A stretch of 64,000 bases of DNA from Zantedeschia hybrid cultivar. Taxonomy: Eukaryota; Streptophyta; Magnoliopsida; Alismatales; Araceae. The notes below the pieces were generated by a model, which saw only the letters and a program-made list of their open reading frames with translations, was not told where the DNA came from and did not search any database. The stretch is taken from positions 35,176,001-35,240,000 of the forward strand of contig JARZZO010000016.1 of assembly GCA_030544215.1 (NCBI GenBank), read 5' to 3'. A program made the translations under genes and the position numbers. Position 1 is the first letter of the stretch, and every line of letters begins with the position of its first letter. Shown here in pieces: positions 44,788 to 56,395 of this stretch.

Positions 44788-44794
44788 TATAAAA
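44788..44794 (+). promoter_or_regulatory. TATA box of the antisense PMD gene in C
   Basis: TATAAAA in GGTCGGTTATAAAAAGGG, on the strand opposite to C and about 60 bp after the last half-site. Confidence 0.6.
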
Positions 44795-44796
44795 AG

Positions 44797-45819
44797 GGAA
44801 GGGGCGGGCCTTTCTCCTTGCTTTTTACTTTCCTGCTGGGGGATTCCGAGCCTCACCCAACTCTTCCTCTTCTTCCTCTTGCCATCACCGGTGGATGAAG
44901 CTGCCGGAGCCGCGGGAGCAGGCCCTTGCCGCCGCAGATCGCCGCCGTCGAGCTCTTCCACCCTCTTCCCGTTGTCGCCGGCGCCACAGCAGCAGTCGGG
45001 GAGCGCCATTGCCGACAAAGTTGTCGTTGCCGCCGTCTGTGCGTTGGCCTTCCGCCGCTTGGGGGGTGCCATTTGCTTGGCCCGCCGGTCGCCTCCTCTT
45101 CCCTTGGCCGGTGACAAACGCTGCAACTCTGTTGGGGAGCGTTGTTGCCATCGCCTGTGGGTGTGAAGGCCGTCGGGTTCAGAACCACAGGCCGTGCTTC
45201 CCTACTTCTTCTTCGTTGGCTGCATCGCAGAGTCTTGAGGAGAGCACCGCTGCTGTTGGAGAAGAGGTGTTGTCGCACCAGGATTTTTCAGGTAAAAGGC
45301 GAAGCCTTTCTTGGGTTTTTTGGCCGGTGGGACTGGTTGTGTGTCGTTGGCCACCATGGATTTGGGCATGGGGAGAATGAAGGAGGTCTCCTCTGCGCTT
45401 GTCTTCATCTTCTAACATTTTTCTTTGTCTTCTTTTTGTAGGAAACCGACTTTGAGCTTGTCGATCTACAGTAGGCGTAGACTCATTACTATAGCGATTG
45501 CAGGTCGGGTGGATCAGCGTCTTGCTGTTTGACTTTGGCAGTTCCTACGGGAGCAATCCCTGGGGCTACGGCTTCAGTACCTAGTCCCGGTTGTAGCTCG
45601 GCTCTCGGGAAGTGGGTTACTGGAATGCCATTTCTACACCCCTCTGTCTTTGACATGGGTCTTCTTCTTATCGGAGCATCTCGGCCTGTCCCGGATGGCT
45701 CTCGATAAAATTTTAACAGCCCTCCTTTAAGGGGAGATGCTGCCGAAATTTCGACAGAATTTTCTTTTTCGAGGAGGGCTTTTTGCATTTGATTTGACTT
45801 GTTGTCTCTTCTTTTTCAG
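44797..45819 (+). other. GC-rich leader of the antisense PMD gene
   Basis: Several overlapping ORFs on both strands here are by-products of high GC. Plausible splice sites (donor TTTTCAG|GTAAAA at 45292, acceptors ending TTTTTGTAG at 45441 and CTTTTTCAG at 45819) suggest leader exons. Whether any of it is translated is not clear. Confidence 0.45.
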
Positions 45820-45823
45820 TATA

Positions 45824-48686
45824 ATGGCTTCTCAGGGGAAAGACAAAGCTGTGATGCCCGAGATTGTCTCCGAAGATGTGCCAGTTTCTCCAACAGGGTC
45901 TTCTGAACAAACTCCTATGATGGCTGAAGAGAGTGAGCCTGTGATAAGTCTCTTTTACTTGACACCTGCAGCATGCATAGATGAGGACAGTGAACTACAA
46001 CAATTTTTTGAGGTTGCTGTCTTGGACCATCCCTTTGCCGATGAATCAGATGGCAAGGTTGATAAGAGCAGACTTGTCTTTTCAGAAGGATTCTATAAAT
46101 ATAGACGGGACAAAGATTATCTAGTTCACTTTCCCAGTGATCAGCATTTGTACAACTTTTTGCTTGACTTCAAGGTCAATGAAGTGCGTTTTGAAAGGAG
46201 GGCTTTTTATGCCGAAGATGACATTTTAAAATTTCGAGACAACCTGAGGGGAACTGTAACCCGTGGCGAATCTTTGTTCAAGTTAGGTTATGCTAGAGAC
46301 ATGCTCATGCCCAATGGGATTAATATCATGCGTCCTCAGGACGGCATTCTGACCCGCTCACCTTCATTTATTCCTGCCAAGTGGGGATATGACAGAGGTA
46401 TCCCAGACTCGAAGCAGAGGCGGCATGGGCTATTTCTTTCTCCATGTAAATGGGACTTCAAAGAAGAGCCATTGATTTTTGACTGTTTAGCCATGAGGTT
46501 TAGATTGAACGCAACAATGGGCTGGTTTGGTAACTTGAAGCTTAAATCCGGCCACAGTTTCAGAGAATATTTTGTAGAGTACACTAATTATGTCTTGAAG
46601 CATTACCATGATTTGCTGAGCCGAGTGGATCTTCTCGGTAGTGTGTATGCCGCTCGATTCCGATACCCGATCTTTAAAGGCCTTTGTTGTGGCATGATCG
46701 AGGTATTCATGAAGGAGTTCAATACCTTTTATACTTCGGAAGGAGAGACATCTCTGGATTTATGGACTTTACATCAGCTTTCTGGCTTGCCCATTAACGG
46801 AGAGCCTTATGAAGAAATATGCCATCCTGACATTGTCAAGGACAGAACAGATGGCAAGGGCCGTTATGCAACCTGGAGGTCTTACAGATTCCTTCTCAAG
46901 GCCTACATGATTCTGGTTTTTGGTGAAGAGTCTCTGAAAAAGAGATCTCGCAGAGAGAGGACACGGGCCTCGCGGAGTTGTTTGGCTCCGTTTCTTTCAT
47001 AATGTTGACATTCGATATACAGATTTTCCTGGGGCTGGTGAGACTCCAGTCTTCATGGGGCAGACAACCAGGCACTGAAAGGGATATCCTAATATCATCT
47101 TTGAGGAACACAAGAAAGATGCCAATCCTTTGGACTTGGATAGGAATCCCCATCTGGCAGCATACTTGGCCTATTGGCTTTCGAATTTTGCTATTCCTCA
47201 GGGGGATGAGGGAGTAATTCATCCCGAGACTCTTTATGGAGCTTGTGAACTAGACTGGGAAATTAAACTGTCTCTAGCTCCAGTTACTCTGTGCCTGATT
47301 TTCAAAACTCTTGGCCAAGTGGTTGAGCAGGAGAAACCACGAGAATTTAATGTTGTGGGTCCCATTCATTTCTTCAATGCCTGGGTGGCTTCCATTTTCT
47401 CAGAGTCTTCCCCGAAGAGCCTGGCTTCCCCTTGCATATTTCCACGCATGATTGAATATGCAAGTGTTGATGGAGGAGATACCCAGAAGCAACTTTATGA
47501 GATTCGCGGTATCTTGACTGACACCAGGCGAAAGACTGAAGGGGACTTACGTTTTTGGAAGCACACTGCCAATTCTCGTCCTCCAGTGAGCCCCTTTAAA
47601 GTATTTTCCAAGGGTAATCCTATTGAGTTCACCCATTCTAAGACCAAGTAGCTACTGAGGAAATCTGTATTGGATAGTCAGATTAGATCATGGCTTCTAT
47701 CCATTAGACCTAGTGTCTTGGTATGCCGGAAGGGATCTGTAGTTCATTTAGAATCCTATTATCCTTTCCGTTTCGGCTGGAATTTTGGATATGATCAGTG
47801 CATTCCTTCTTGTGATCACATATTTCAGCTTCCTGACCGCCATCTTTTAGGCTCCAGCGTTTTGCAGAGGACCCATGAATGGTGGGATTATTTCCACCGA
47901 TTTGAAAATGTTTCTTTCATAATTCCTTCTACTGTCCATGCTCCTCGTGTGACATGTGAATATGTTAGATGGTGGCGAATGCGCACCAATATCTATAGCC
48001 AGGAGAGGACCCAATGCTGGAGCAATGCTAAGAAGAAAATCTTGGAGACTCAGCAGGAAATCCCTTTTGATATAGAGTTCCATTATCTGCACTTCTTAGA
48101 CGACAAGAATCCTGCTAAATATGCAGAGAGACGGGCGGCTTATAAGGCTCGTCACAGAGATTCTTTACCCTTGATTGATCCAGAGTTGACAAGGCTGGAT
48201 ACTGAAGAGCTGAAGGGGGCTTTCTTGAAGCAATTTAATATTTTTGTGACCTCTGAAGATTATCCCGATATCGATTTCCAGGAAGAGGAAGATATCAGTG
48301 GCAGAGATTCTCAGCAAGCTCCTAAGAGTCTCTCAGGCATTCAGAGATTTTATGTCCCGCACAAGGAAGAGAAGCCTGATCTTTACAAGGGCACCGCTGG
48401 CTACTTGCCCTTTTGAAATACTGTGGTGTATCCCAGGATTCTACCGCGCAGGGTATGTTGGATGCAAAACTACCCGCTTCTTGGGATCATATAGATGGGT
48501 GGGGACTTGATGCTTTGCGCTTGGGCATTTGCTTGAGCGATAAAAAGCATTATGATCTCAGTAGCCTAGCATCTCAAGCAAAGACGATGAATGATGTCAT
48601 ATATATTGTGAAGGAGGCCTCGCTTAGAGATAAGTCTTCCATATATAAATACTGACCTTTACCAAACTGTTATGAAGGCGATTGCT
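45824..48686 (+). pseudogene. Plant mobile domain gene, main exon, antisense in element C
   Basis: ATG at 45824 follows an acceptor (CTTTTTCAG). The protein starts MASQGKDKAVMPEIVSEDVP and contains the aminotransferase-like PMD architecture: LWTLHQLSGLPINGEPYEEI, then AAYLAYWLSNFAIPQGDEGV followed by IHPETLYGACELDW, then YYPFRFGWNFGYDQCIPSCD and HEWWDYFHRFENVSF. Frameshifts lie near 46950 and 48413; stops at about 47078 (CAC-TGA), 47651 and 48655. The exon ends at donor GTAAGT (48687). Antisense extra ORFs of PMD type downstream of pol are known in Tat elements. This one is broken but kept its intron sites. Confidence 0.8.
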
Positions 48687-48779
48687 GTAAGTATATGTAA
48701 TTGTGCTTGACTTCTTTGAGTTTTGTGCCTTGCTTCTGCTTATATAAATTGATTTTTCTTCTTTTGCATATTTCTGTAG

Positions 48780-50842
48780 TGCCTGCGGCCAAATATCTGA
48801 CTCAACAGCATCGGAGGGCAGTGGCTATTACAAAGAGACCATCTTTCTTTCCTCCTGTGCCTTATAAAACATCAACCCCTGCATCCCCTATGGAGGTCAG
48901 TGCTATAAGGAGGGCGGTTGCTGCTGCCAGAGAGGCGCGTACAAAGAAGAGACAAGAGCTTGCCCCTAAACCTCTTCCTCCTGTCAATTTGCCAGTGCTT
49001 GCTGAATTTGAAGCTTTTATAGCACAGACTGCCAAGCGGGCGAGTGCCCGGGTTTCTCCATCCCCAGCCAAGGGTGGTATGCACTATGCTTTTGATTTAT
49101 GCCTTTCAGAATTTTGACATCGATGATGAACAACTTCTTTTTGTTTCCATTATAGGGAGGGTTAGGCAAGTTGCAAAAAGATTTCGCAAAGGGCCCAAAG
49201 AATCTGCCCCCCCTGAAAAGATTGTTTTTCCCAAATGCCAATCCTCTAGATTATTGGCTCAGGCAAGGAAAGAAGAAACTGATGATACTTCTTCCAGTGT
49301 GGAAGAAATAAGCGGCATTCCTCCTTCACCTTCTATTTCTTCCCATACTACTGAACACATTAGTAGTGAAGCTTTGCCAGAGACAACTATCTGGTCACCC
49401 CCGGGGGATCAAGGTAACCCTTCTGAGACTTATAGCAATAGTGATTTCATTTCACTACTGAATTTCTGACTTCGACCGTATAGGTTTTGAAGCAACTAGG
49501 GCTTGATATAAAAGACTCATCAAGTTGAAACAGTGCAGTCTGCTATGGTAATTTCTCTTTACCACACATTTTTTTTTGCTTTTTTCATCATTTAAACTTG
49601 ACTTGTATATGTTTTGAATATCAGGCATCCCCGGCTCATGCGGAAAGGATGGAAATTCCTCATGTCCCGACTGAAAGGGATATGGATTTTAAAATATTGG
49701 CCTCCATGCCAGCTTCTTCTTCTGAAGAGGCAGAAATTGTTTTTGCTGAGGGTACGGAACCAGAAGAGACTTCAATGGTTCCAACTGTTATAACTTCGAC
49801 AGAGGTCATTACTTTCTCAGATATCAAGACTGTGGAACTTGCAGCTCCTGTGCTTGCGGATATTGTAGCTACTTCAGAGAATAACAGGGTTGACTCGGGA
49901 ACAAGTTCACCGAGTCGACAGGTGATAGTATCCCGTCCTATCCCCTGTAGATTAAACTGTGTTGAACATATTCTTCGGCTTATTAATATTGTGACTCATA
50001 TATGCACATCATCCTTTGTACAGATTTCTTCTGAGCCAATTACTTTAGCTGGACCATCCGCCTTTATAATTGCTCTGCCCGCAGCTAAACTTACAGAAAG
50101 TGACCTGCCCCCAGCCATATCAAGCACTGTAGCTGTCACATCTGCCCCTTCTATTGTTGAACCTTCATCCAGTTCAGTGTCTTCCTCTTCCAGTCAAACG
50201 GTCATGGACTGGGCTTCAGTGGATGAGTCTATGCATATTTTTATCCCTTCTATTCCTGCTGGTTTAGGCATACAGGGTGTTGATGTCTTTGGCGCCAATA
50301 TTAAGCTTTTATGACAAATAATATGCCGGCAGCCTAGTTCATCATATGATCTTCTTCACCAGCAAATTGAGAGCATGACTACATGGATTCATCTGGAAGG
50401 AACTTCTTTGGATGAATGGCTTCCTATTGCTTCCACTGCTTTGAAATTTTTTAAGCGTCAAGAATATATTCACTCAGTTATACAAGATCGACGCCAAGCC
50501 TTGTCCCTTCAGCGGCATGAATATAACTTGCAGATGCAGCCTGTTTCTCTTCAAATTTCACAGCAACAGGCAGAAATAGCTAGCTTTGAACAGAAAGAAG
50601 GCTTGTTGCTGGAAAATATTCAGTGCTTAGAGAATGAACTTGCTACTGCGAAAGCCGAACTGGAAAGTTTAAGGAACAACTTACACAGACGTCAAGATGA
50701 TCTTCTGGTTTCCCAGGGCCTTCTTGAATCATTATCTAGTGAAGTTTCCAAGCTGCAGACTAAAGAAGAAGCTCTTTCTGAATTGCATACTCGAGTTGGA
50801 GAAGGACTTCCTCTGCTATCCATGTTACTCGAGGATCCATGA
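48780..50842 (+). pseudogene. Downstream exons of the antisense PMD gene
   Basis: Exons with plant-type splice sites: 48780 to about 49074 (VPAAKYLTQQHRRAVAITKR), 49156-49413 (GRVRQVAKRFRKGPKESAPP), a short one near 49483-49546 containing a stop, 49624-49921 (ASPAHAERMEIPHVPTERD) and 50024-50842. The last is Ser/Thr-rich, then after a stop at about 50313 a long coiled coil (QAEIASFEQKEGLLLENIQC to VSKLQTKEEALSELH) ending LLSMLLEDP. Pseudogene 3 also ends in a coiled coil. 50843-51020 looks like the 3' untranslated end. Confidence 0.65.
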
Positions 50843-51028
50843 TGTTGTTTATAACTGAACTTTGTACTAGGGAAAGGTATTTTCTTTTTGCTTTTCCATG
50901 TAAACTGGGATGGAAATCATTCCTTCTAAACTTTCGGCACATTATAAAGAGAATTTTGTATCATATCCCCCTTTCAATGAATGCCATACTTGAATTTTTT
51001 TTTTTATTATTCACTTTACTGACCCAAG

Positions 51029-51144
51029 TGCCCTTTCGGGTTTTCACCGGAGTTGGCCCCCTCTTGCTTTTGCCCGTGCGCTCTTTCGGGTTTTCACACG
51101 GCAGGGTTATCGATTTTACCTGTAGCGCCCTTTCGGGTTTTCAC
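51029..51144 (+). repeat. Three copies of a CCCTTTCGGGTTTTCAC word
   Basis: GTGCCCTTTCGGGTTTTCAC at 51029, GCGCTCTTTCGGGTTTTCAC at 51078 and GCGCCCTTTCGGGTTTTCAC at 51125, 47-49 bp apart. They lie just beyond the end of the antisense PMD gene. CCCTTTCGGG is a short near-palindrome. Confidence 0.75.
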
Positions 51145-51439
51145 CACAGTTGGGTATATAGCTCTTGTTTCCCTTGACTGCAGAAGATACGATCAAGTCC
51201 CGCGAAACATCTCTATTTTTAAGCTCCTTTTCATTTTTCTCTCATTTTTTTTTTATCCCTCTCACCCCTTGTTGTAAATGAAGTAGAGTGAAGTATGCAT
51301 CCATGGTAACTGCAAAGCTGAAAGGAAAAGATTTCAAATGAAGATGACTTAACGATGTTTATTGGCTTCCATAACTAACAATGTTATGTGGATTATTGAA
51401 GCTTAAAAAGGAAGGACAGAGTGAGAGGGGCAATGAATA

Positions 51440-51849
51440 CCTCAATCACTTGTTTATTGAAAGTGGCACAAACCGTAAGGGTCTGAGCCTTTATTGGGGT
51501 GGCAAAGATCGTAAGGATCTTAACCACTATGCAGGGTGGCAATAGATCAGAAGGGTCTACGCCATGCAAATCCTAAGTACCAACGACGGACTCATAGGTT
51601 TTTGGTCGTGGTAACATAGGTATGATTTGAAATGAATGAACCCAGAATACTTCAAGCGGACTCATAGGTTTGTAGCCCGAAGTAGACAGGGGTGTTTGAA
51701 TGATGCAAACCTAGATACCTAGGTCATGAGGACCCTAATTATCAATGACGGGCTTGAAGGCTTTTGGTCATGATAACTAGGGGTGATTTTGAATGGATGA
51801 ACCCTAACTACCATAGCAGACTTATAGGTTTGTAGCCGAGGTAGATAGG
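51440..51849 (-). repeat. Degenerate repeats, about 65-130 bp, element C 3' region
   Basis: Phrases such as GACGGACTCATAGGTTTTTG, GCGGACTCATAGGTTTGTAG and GCAGACTTATAGGTTTGTAG recur between about 51580 and 51840, with shared ATGAACCC segments. No ORF of note. 51145-51439 has nothing I can name. Confidence 0.5.
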
Positions 51850-52402
51850 GAGTACAGAGTACTCTTCTCAGAGACCCAGTAATTTCGGAGATGGCGGAGT
51901 CACGAGGGACCCAGGCCATCTGCCGGTGCGATGTAGTCGTTGAAGACCCCTGTCGACTTACTTTGCTTTGATTTGAATTTGCTTGATTGGTGACGGAGTA
52001 CTCCTCTCGGAGACCCGATCTTTCGGGGATGACGGAGTCACGAGGAACCCGGGCTAGCCACCGGTGCGACATAGTCGTTGAAGACCCCATTCGACTTACT
52101 TTTCTTTGATTTGAATTTGCTTGATTGTTGACGGAGTACTCCTCTTGGAGACCCGGTCTTTCGGGATGATGGAGTCACGAGGGACCCGGGCCAGCCACCG
52201 GTGCGACGTAGTCATTGAAGACCCCGGTCGACTTACTTTGCTTTGATTTGAATTTGCTTGATTGTTGACGGAGTACCCCTCTCGGAGACCCGGTCTTTCG
52301 GGGATGACGGAGTCACGAGGGACCTGGGCCAACCACTGGTGCGATGTCGTCGTTGAAGACCCCGGTCGACTTACTTTGCTTTGCTTTGAATTTGCTTGCA
52401 CT
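51850..52402 (-). repeat. Four tandem repeats of about 137 bp
   Basis: Units begin GACGGAGTACTCCTCTCGGA at about 51993, 52130 and 52267, with a more diverged first copy at 51850. Each contains GACGGAGTCACGAGGGACCC and GTGCGA...GTCGTTGAAGACCCC. ORFs over it are repeat artefacts. Confidence 0.85.
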
Positions 52403-53930
52403 TGGATTTGACTTTGGGCTTAAAATTGGGTGGCGGTGCTTAGTGCACCCGGCCACCTTCTTTGTTTTGAACTTGCTTTGAACTTAGGTGGTAGAGTCTA
52501 GTAGGACCCACGCCGGCTTGTATTTAAGCTTGGACTTGAATTTAAGCTTGGATTTGTACGGCGGGTCCTGTTGACCCAAGCCGATTTGAATTTGAGCTTG
52601 GACGGCAGAATCGAATGAGCCCAGGCCATCTTTCTTGTTTTATGCTTGGATGGCGGAATCCAGTAGGACACATGCCAATTTGCATTTGGATTTGATTTTG
52701 AACTTGAGCGGCAGAGTCTTGCTGACTTGGGCCAATTTGTATTTGAACTTGAGCCTGGATTTAGGCTTGGTTTTTTGCATTTGAACTTCAATTAAAGCTT
52801 TGAATTTGTACTTTGAATGGCGGGATCGAATGAACCCAGGCCATTCTCTTACTTTCAACCTTGCTTTACTCTTGGATTTTGAATTCGAATTTGAGCTTGA
52901 ATTTAAGCAGCGGGTCCTGTTGACCCAAGCTGACTTATCTTGAATTTGTGCTTGCTCTTTGGCTAGAGCTTTACATTTGAACTTTGAACTTGAATTTGAG
53001 CTTTGAATGTTAACAGTTGGGCTCGAGCTTGAATTTGAGCTTGAACTTGGATTTAAGCAGCAGATCCTGTTGATCTAGGCTGCTTCATACTTGGATTTAA
53101 GCTTGATTTGGAGCTTTGGATTTGAATTTTGAACTTGAGTTTAAGCTTGAATTTGAGCTCGAATTTTAATAGGAGCTTTGAATTTAATCAGCAAGTTCTA
53201 TTGACCCAGGCCGATTTAAACTTGAATTTGTGCTTTGAATGGAGGGGTTGAATAAACCCGGACCATCTTCTTTGTTTTGACCTTGGATGGCGGAATCAAA
53301 TGAAACCGGGCCATCTTCTTGCTTTCAAATTTACTTGAAACTTGGATTTTGATCTTGAATTTACGCAGCGAGTCCCGTTGACCTAGGCTGTCTTATACTT
53401 GAATTTGTGCTTACTCTTTGGCTGGAGCTTTGAACTTGCATTTTGAACTCGAGCTTGATCTAGAGCTTTGGATTTTGAACTTGAATTTGGTCTTGGATTT
53501 AAGTGGCGGGTCCTGTCGACTCAAGCCGATTTGAATTTAAACTTGAATTTAAGCTTTGAATGCTAACATTTGAACTTGAGCCCGAGCTTGAACTGGAGCT
53601 TTGAATTTGAACTTGTATTTGAGCTTGAATTTAAGCGGCGGGTCTTGTTGACTCAAGCCAATTTGCCTTTGAACTTCAGCTTGCCCTTCAGGCGGAGCTC
53701 TGGGTTCGAATTTGAATTTGCTCCTTAAGTTGAAGCTTTAATCCTTAAACTTTGAGCTTGAATTTTGAATTTGATTTTCTGCTCGAGTTTGAGCTGGAGC
53801 TTTGAACTTGAGTGGCGGAGCCTTGCTGACCCAGGCCAGTTTAAGCTTGCATTTGAATTTGTGCTTGAATTTGAGCTTGGATTTGAATTTGGACTTGAAT
53901 GGCAAGGTCTAGCAGGACTCGGGCCATCTT
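52403..53930 (-). repeat. Long degenerate array of GAATTTGAGCTT words with GGGTC-N5-GACCC blocks
   Basis: Runs of TTGAATTTGAGCTTG type are punctuated by GC-rich blocks such as GGCGGGTCCTGTTGACCC at 52561 and 52911, with decayed versions near 53056, 53199, 53357, 53506, 53638 and 53813. Perfect blocks form the short dyad GGGTC-CTGTT-GACCC. It corresponds to 30180-30893 in A. Confidence 0.75.
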
Positions 53931-54061
53931 CTCTATTTCTTTGTAGCTTCTTGCCCCCTGTTCATTGAAGAGACAAGGTTGCAATACATATGCATGTTTA
54001 TATCAAACAATTTCAGAATCGGAAAACATCATCGACTCAGATTAATTTGATTGAAACCTTC
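53931..54061 (-). other. 3' untranslated segment of C, left of the D insertion
   Basis: Matches A at about 30070-30210 in reverse complement, so it is joined in C to the block at 57541-57877 once D is taken out. Confidence 0.75.
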
Positions 54062-54066
54062 GACCG
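54062..54066. repeat. Left target-site copy of D (GACCG)
   Basis: GACCG here and at 57536-57540 flank D's TGTAA...TTACA ends. A has uninterrupted sequence at the same point. Confidence 0.85.
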
Positions 54067-55282
54067 TGTAACGACCCGCCACGCTATAATCGGGGATCCG
54101 ATTACTAAATGGGTACCGAATCATTAATTTGGAGCTAAACCAAGATCTAGATAAGTCTGGAAAATAAAAAATAAACTAAGTTAAACATTCACATCGCATT
54201 GAATTGAAAAGGAAGTGCAAGAATTAAAAGTTATTACAATGCGATTCGACACAGCAAATAATTACATACTCCAACTGAAAAGAAATAATTAAGCGTACAT
54301 GCTAGAAAATAAAATAACAACTACGTCGGGGCATACCTCGGAACAACGTCTGCTGGCGCGCAACCCAAGGCAGCACTCTCCTCACTAAGCCTGCCTGGAA
54401 CCCTCACCTGAAAACCGTAGGGGTGAGTCTCAACGAAAAGACTCAGTAGGGATCCTTCGATCCCCACCGCCCACTCACGCACCCACAAGTGCAGCAACAC
54501 AAATATAGGTAGATTAAGCAAGTAAAACTGTAACACAATTCCTAAATTTCGATATAAAATACATGCATTCGAAATGTAACACGCACAACTCTGAAACCAT
54601 TCTACCAGGGAGCCTACAACCAGCGTCTCGGCAAAACACGCCAACCACACAGCCGAACGCGGGAAACACCGACCCGCTGAGACCAAATAGTAACCCCTCG
54701 GATAGCACGCTAGCTACTCTGGCCCAACTGGCTCTAGGTGGTTTATGCTTCCCCCAACACAAGTGACACTCCAAAGGTACCACTCCTACAGCGGTACTAG
54801 CTAACCCCGGGGTACACAACCCTCTCTTTAGGCGTCACCCCACCACTCCCACACCGGCGTTGTGTCCCTCCCACACCGACACAGGGTGGCTAAGCGCTAC
54901 AACTGTCACTCTAGGTCCACGGTCGCACGAAACACAACACAGTGCGATCCGATCACGTAAAAATCCTCATCCCCGAGTACGATTTTAAGCATGCATTTAA
55001 CCAAACTATCTAACAGTGTGAAGATATGTTAATAGCATGAATTAATGTGATTCTGTCTTGAATCGCGTCGCCCAAGGCCGATGTCATTCAAGCCTCCTAA
55101 ACTGTTTCATATGAAATCTGGCCTCGGAAATGGCCTAAAACGCGTCGTCATATGTAGCCAGATACAGAGACAGGCTACGGGGTGATTTTCACTTAAAACG
55201 CGTCGCCCATGCAAGTCGCCTTTTGAAAGGCGTCGCTGTCCCTGGACGCTCATCAGTCTAGAGACAGAGTCTGTTATTTGGG
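54067..55282 (-). repeat. 3' LTR region of D (inner edge uncertain)
   Basis: On the minus strand it ends GGCGGGTCGTTACA, a usual end for chromovirus LTRs. I could not fix where the LTR starts because no second copy exists; the pol frame stops at about 55283. No gene is present. Confidence 0.6.
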
Positions 55283-55340
55283 CTAAATCGCGTCGTGGGT
55301 GGGAGCCACCTTTCTAAAAGGCGTCGCTGTCCCCCGCATC
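55066..55340. promoter_or_regulatory. Family-1 dyads at the start of the D LTR
   Basis: GCGTC-N10-partner units at 55066 (GATGT), 55200 (GTCGC), 55230 (GACGC), 55290 (GCCAC) and 55321 (GCATC), and a weak one at 55142. All centres are 10 nt. The 55321 unit overlaps the end of the pol frame. Flanks are AAAAC or AAATC, as in the B-family LTRs. Confidence 0.65.
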
Positions 55341-56395
55341 TTATCCTCGAGCTCCCAGGTCGCCTCGCCTCCGGAGCGATACTGCCAAATCACCTTAACC
55401 AGAGGTACAACCTTGTTCCGAAAGACCTGTTCCCTACGATCCTCAATACGTACTGAAAACTCTGAAAAGGACAAGTCCTCAGCGACTTCCAACTCTGAAA
55501 AATCTAAAACATGAGATGGATCCTGAACATATCTCCTCAGCAAAGAAACATGGAACACATCGTGCACCCCTGCAAGACTGGGCGGCAAAGCTAGCTGATA
55601 TGCCGTTTCCCCAATTCGAGCAAGAATGGGAAAATGCCCAACATATCGCGGACTCAGTTTACCTTGCTTCCCGAATCTCATCACACCCTTGGAGGGTGAG
55701 ACTCGGAGAAACACATGGTCCCCAACCTCAAACTCAAGCGGTCTCCTACGGATGTCTGCATAACTCTTCTGTCTGCTCTGAGCTGTAATCAATCTCTGCT
55801 GCACCACTCTGGCAACCTCAGCACACTACTGAACCAACTCTGGTCCTGCTATCTGACTCTCACCAATCTCAGACCAATTCACAGGGGATCGACACGGCCG
55901 CCCGTACAATGCCTCATAAGGCGCCATGCCGATACTAGAATGGTAACTGTTGTTGTAAGCAAACTCCACTGTAGACAAGTGCTGCTCCCAAGAACCTCCC
56001 CAGTCTAAGCAACATGCCCTGAGCATATCCTCCAGAGTCCGAATGGTCCTCTCCGACTGCCCATCAGTCTCGGGATGATAGGCCGAGCTGAAGGCTAACT
56101 GCGTGCCCAAGGCCTTCTGAAAACTCTTCCAGAATCTAGAAGTAAATCTCGGATTCCGGTCTGACACGATGGATAAGGGCACCCCGTGCAGAGAGATGAT
56201 CCGATCCACAAACAGCTTAGTCAACTTACCGACTGACCAGTCTTTCCTAATAGCCAGAAAGTGTGCCGACTTGGTCAATCGATCAACAATGATCCAGATC
56301 GCGTCTCTTCTGCCACGGGATACAGGTAATCCCATCACAAAGTCCATAGTCACATGCTCCCATTTCCATTCCGGGATTGGCAAAGGCTGCAACAA
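55283..56395 (-). pseudogene. Integrase core and chromodomain of D
   Basis: The core reads WKWEHVTMDFVMGLPVSRGR (first aspartate), LSIVSDRNPRFTSRFWKSFQ (second; SDRN replaces the common SDRD but keeps the catalytic residue) and YHPETDGQSERTIRTLEDML (glutamate). The C-terminal half includes SPRYVGHFPILARIGETAYQ, HDVFHVSLLRRYV and a chromodomain-like end (VVPLVKVIWQYRSGGEATWE). A stop lies near 55829. Chromodomains steer chromovirus insertion to particular chromatin. Confidence 0.88.

Noticed and set aside
44711..45418. Many overlapping ORFs of 60-161 aa on both strands
   Set aside because: They are open in several frames at once because the DNA is GC-rich; none has a recognisable domain, so they are treated as leader of the antisense PMD gene.
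51719..52858. Minus-strand ORFs with repeated STTTSHRWLARVPRDS-type peptides
   Set aside because: Translations of the 137-bp and GAATTTGAGC repeats; the peptide repeat follows the DNA repeat.
54321..54819. Minus-strand ORFs of 121 and 101 aa left of the chromovirus
   Set aside because: They lie in the D LTR and show no family features; the LTR is not expected to code.
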